Below, piece after piece: positions 61,662-64,000 of a stretch of 64,000 nt of DNA; the stretch's first letter is position 1, and the number at the start of each line of letters is the position of its first letter. The DNA lies in contig DXMV01000021.1 in assembly GCA_019414055.1 (NCBI GenBank), forward strand, positions 29,165-93,164, given 5' to 3'. The notes below the pieces were generated by a model, which made no database searches, was not told the origin of the DNA, and was given only the letters and a program-made list of their open reading frames with translations. A program made the translations under genes and the position numbers. The DNA is from Collinsella sp. (GTDB lineage Bacteria > Actinomycetota > Coriobacteriia > Coriobacteriales > Coriobacteriaceae).

Positions 61662-63260
61662 TTAGCGGTGTCTGGACTTCTTGATCTCGACGGCATCCTC
61701 CTGCTGGCGCGAATTGCCGTTATTGGAAGAAGCGGCCGTCGGGTTGTTCGCGGCAAGACCGCCGTAGCCCTTTTCATCGCGAATGTCCGCCATGGCCTCG
61801 AGGATTTCTTCCTCGGTCATCTTTCGACGGCCGTCGCCGTTCGAGGAAACCTAAGGGTACTCAATGCCGAGGGAGCCGGCGAGAGAGGACGGGTACTCGA
61901 CGCCGGGGCCGTCGTTCACGGAGTCGTTGCGGTTGATAGTCGATTTCAGGCGGTTCATGAGTTCCGCACCCTCGCGAGAGCACGGCACGGCCGCCTTGGC
62001 GATAGCCAGGGCGGCGGCACGCTCAACGTCGGTCATCCAGCGCTCGCGGTTCGACAGGTTGTGGGCTCGGTGGCGGCGGCTGACGTATTTCTCGGCCATC
62101 GTCTGCTCAATCGATTCCGCGGTGTATCTCTTGCCGAGCGTCGAGCCCTTGACCTTTCTTGCGACGGGGTCGCTCGGGTGGTGGTAGACGATATCCCCTT
62201 CCCGGTTGTAGTTGATTTTGATGCCGAGTTCGTTGAGCTTGGATGCGAAATCGGTAGGGCTCTTGGAGATTCGCATCGCGACGTCAACTCTGTCGCGGAT
62301 GTCGTCTTTCCACAACCATCCCTCGCGAGCCTCGATCTGCCTTTCCGCCATGGTGTCGGAGATTCCGAATCCGCGCGGCACGATGAGGCGCATGGCGCGG
62401 CCATCATCGATCCTCATGGTGGTGTACGAAAAGCCTGCGGCCTTGTCGGGATCGGTCGGGTTGGGGTTGGCGGATCTTGGCTGGCGGACGGCGGTCAGGC
62501 TGTCCGTATATGTCTCGGGAATCAATTTCTCGACAGAACGACGCCCATCCAATTGCCGCTGCATCGCCTCGCCATAGTCCTCGACTTGGGCGCCCTTCGC
62601 CTCGTTAGCGAGTACGTTGTCGAGTGCCGCCATCGCGCGGTCAAGCCTCTTGCCGCGTGAGACTTGCAGGCCCCTCGCATCCATCTCGGCCTGGGTGCAA
62701 GACTTTCCATCGGTGGCAAAGGCGTGCCATCCACGCTCGAGCGACATCGTCTGCAAATCGGCTCGCATCGCTTGGATGACCTTGGTCGTGAGCAGACCGG
62801 AGATGCGACGCTTGGTCTCGAGCTCGGTGTTGTTGATGACGATATGTGCATGAAGGATGCCCTGCTTGCCGGCGGCCTCGCGGGCGGTGTTGTCATCGTG
62901 ATAAGCGATAGCCACCTCAAAGCGTCCGATGCCCTCGCCTTCCGGGCCTCGGGAATCAAACCATTTGGATGCCCACTCGTTCACGAAGTCCCGGAAATCA
63001 TCGAGCTCGACGCCGTTGTCCTTCTCGTCCAACGAGATGATCACTTGTTCCTAGGTGCGAATCTTGCCGTCCCTTTTTACCGGCACGTCGTTGCCGAAAA
63101 TCTCTCGGGTCCGATCCATCACCTTTGCCCAGTCCCTCCCCTTCCAGTCGCGGTCGGTCAGGTTGAGGAAATCTCTGTCCAAAGCTCGATCGTTTTTAAA
63201 AAGGTAGTAGCGGATCCATTTGACGGAACTATGCCCAGAGAGGGGTTTCATGAACGTCAT
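61662..63260 (-). pseudogene. MobP-type relaxase interrupted by two in-frame TAG codons
   Basis: ATG 63260 overlaps the mobC stop as ATGA. The frame reads MTFMKPLSGHSSVKWIRYYL .. GKIRT, TAG (63053-63051), EQVIISLDEKDNG .. GILHAHIVINNTE (HUH-type metal site) .. GIEYP, TAG (61853-61851), VSSNGDGRRKMTEEE .. KKSRHR and TAA at 61662. Without the two TAG codons it is one 532-codon relaxase. Both fit CAG-to-TAG changes. Relaxases nick oriT to start plasmid or element transfer. Pseudogene is most likely; amber readthrough is the alternative. Confidence 0.75.
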
Positions 63261-63874
63261 AAGTCACCTCCGTCTTCAATCTGGTCTGGACGGGACGCGG
63301 CGTGCTTCTTGCCGCGGACTCGGCGGCGGTCGGCATTGGGTTTATTGATGGGGGCCTCAGAATGCACGGCGGCGGTCAAGTTCACGGACGGGGTCTCGGA
63401 CAAGGACTCGACTTGGTCGGCGAGGGTCTTCAAGCGTTCGTATATCGCCTTGTTCTGCTTTGAGAGGCGTTCGTAGAGCTCTATGATCTCGACACGCTCT
63501 TCTTGTGAAAGGGCGCGGTGGTTGCCGTATTTTTTCAAGATGCGGTTGAGCGCCCGGACGGACTGGTTGTAGTTCACCCCGATGGATCGGATCTCGTTTG
63601 AGATAGATTCCAAAGCACTGTCCGTGATTGCTTGCAAGGTCAAACTATTCGTTTGGCTGTCGGTGTGCTTGAGGGCGAGTTCTGGGCCGAGCGGGCGGGT
63701 GATGGACTCGACACCTGGGGTGGCCCGGCGGATGGACGACAGGTCGAGCGTGACGGGCAGGGCGATGAGGGTGCGGAGGTATTCGCTGCGGCTGGCGTTG
63801 ATGGCGTCAGCGCGTGCGTCGAGGGCTGTCAGGTCGGCGTTCGGGAGGCGGACCGTGATGCTGTTGATGTTCAC
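63257..63874 (-). CDS. mobC: MobC-like relaxosome accessory protein
   Basis: 205 aa from GTG 63874 (start uncertain, no clear ribosome-binding site; the frame is open to 63943). N-terminal ribbon-helix-helix (ITVRLPNADLTALDARADAINASRSEYLR) and the MobC signature GVNYNQSVRALNRI at about 115-128. It should bind oriT and help the relaxase. The palindrome AGTGATCACT just upstream (about 63890) could be part of oriT. Confidence 0.8.
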   Translation of the reverse strand: MNINSITVRLPNADLTALDARADAINASRSEYLRTLIALPVTLDLSSIRRATPGVESITRPLGPELALKHTDSQTNSLTLQAITDSALESISNEIRSIGVNYNQSVRALNRILKKYGNHRALSQEERVEIIELYERLSKQNKAIYERLKTLADQVESLSETPSVNLTAAVHSEAPINKPNADRRRVRGKKHAASRPDQIEDGGDL

Positions 63875-63942
63875 TAAGAAGTGGTCCGAGTGATCACTGG
63901 GAAATGAGCACCGTGAGCACGAAAAATTGAGCAGTTTAAGCA

Positions 63943-63982
63943 AGAGGGCCGCGCCCCGGGGACCGGGGGCGCGGCCCTCGCC
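63943..63982. terminator. very GC-rich hairpin upstream of mobC
   Basis: GAGGGCCGCGCCCC / GGGGCGCGGCCCTC with a 12-nt loop. Little T-tract; terminator of a gene outside the window or part of the transfer origin. Confidence 0.5.
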
Positions 63983-64000
63983 GTATGGTTTTCCCGGGCG

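Noticed and set aside
61662..63260. Genome-wide reassignment of TAG
   Set aside because: TAG is the normal stop of several intact genes in the window, such as lacC and the second ABC exporter gene.

Overview
The window looks like the chromosome of a human-gut Coriobacteriia, most likely a Collinsella-type organism. That is an inference from GC-rich codon use, the lactose/galactose gene content, the FprA flavodiiron protein and the many intergenic palindromes; no rRNA or other marker gene is present.

Layout. 1-4609: MarR regulator (cut by the window edge) and a two-gene heterodimeric ABC exporter. 5351-9947: class I DAHP synthase and a Bce-type ABC transporter. 10096-13192: a NUDIX-Vsr fusion, a small ORF, an AraC regulator and a HAD phosphatase. 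13515-15955: class II ketose-bisphosphate aldolase, DeoR regulator and an orphan Lac-family EIIB. 16150-20821: galactose/glucose ABC transporter mglB-A-C, whose binding protein appears circularly permuted. 21233-22393: flavodiiron protein. 22523-27880: LacI regulator, galM, galK, galT (Leloir pathway). 28215-31479: lacA, lacB, lacX, lacC (tagatose-6-phosphate pathway). 31787-45417: a membrane protein, EIIA(Lac), and two parallel LacI / EIICB(Lac) / 6-phospho-beta-galactosidase modules, a LacR-like DeoR regulator and a second mutarotase. 45744-46509: an odd mannose-family EIIB and tRNA-Thr.

Downstream of the tRNA the character changes. 46510-51900 is an eroded accessory island: a gene with an in-frame stop, frameshifted genes, small ORFs, direct repeats and four clusters of 8-bp tandem repeats. 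51940-60829 (minus strand) is a tightly coupled surface operon: SipW-type signal peptidase, three TasA/CalY-like secreted proteins, a 1829-aa adhesin and an LPTTG sortase substrate. Its likely promoter has a run of ten G in the -35/-10 spacer, a layout expected to be phase variable. 61121-63982 is mobile debris: IS256 and IS3 fragments, and a MobC/relaxase pair whose relaxase carries two in-frame TAG codons.

How the genes work together. Lactose imported by the PTS becomes lactose-6-phosphate, is split by LacG, and galactose-6-phosphate goes through LacAB, LacC and probably the class II aldolase at 13515. Free galactose enters by MglBAC and goes through GalM-GalK-GalT. Five LacI-type sites TGAGTACGTTAACA tie mgl, galM, galK and the first LacI gene together. 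A second signal, a direct repeat of ACCGTTC spaced exactly 21 bp, occurs at five sugar promoters. Three related structured elements (about 150-173 nt) lie directly 3' of the DAHP synthase, lacC and lacB genes and show compensatory changes in three helices.
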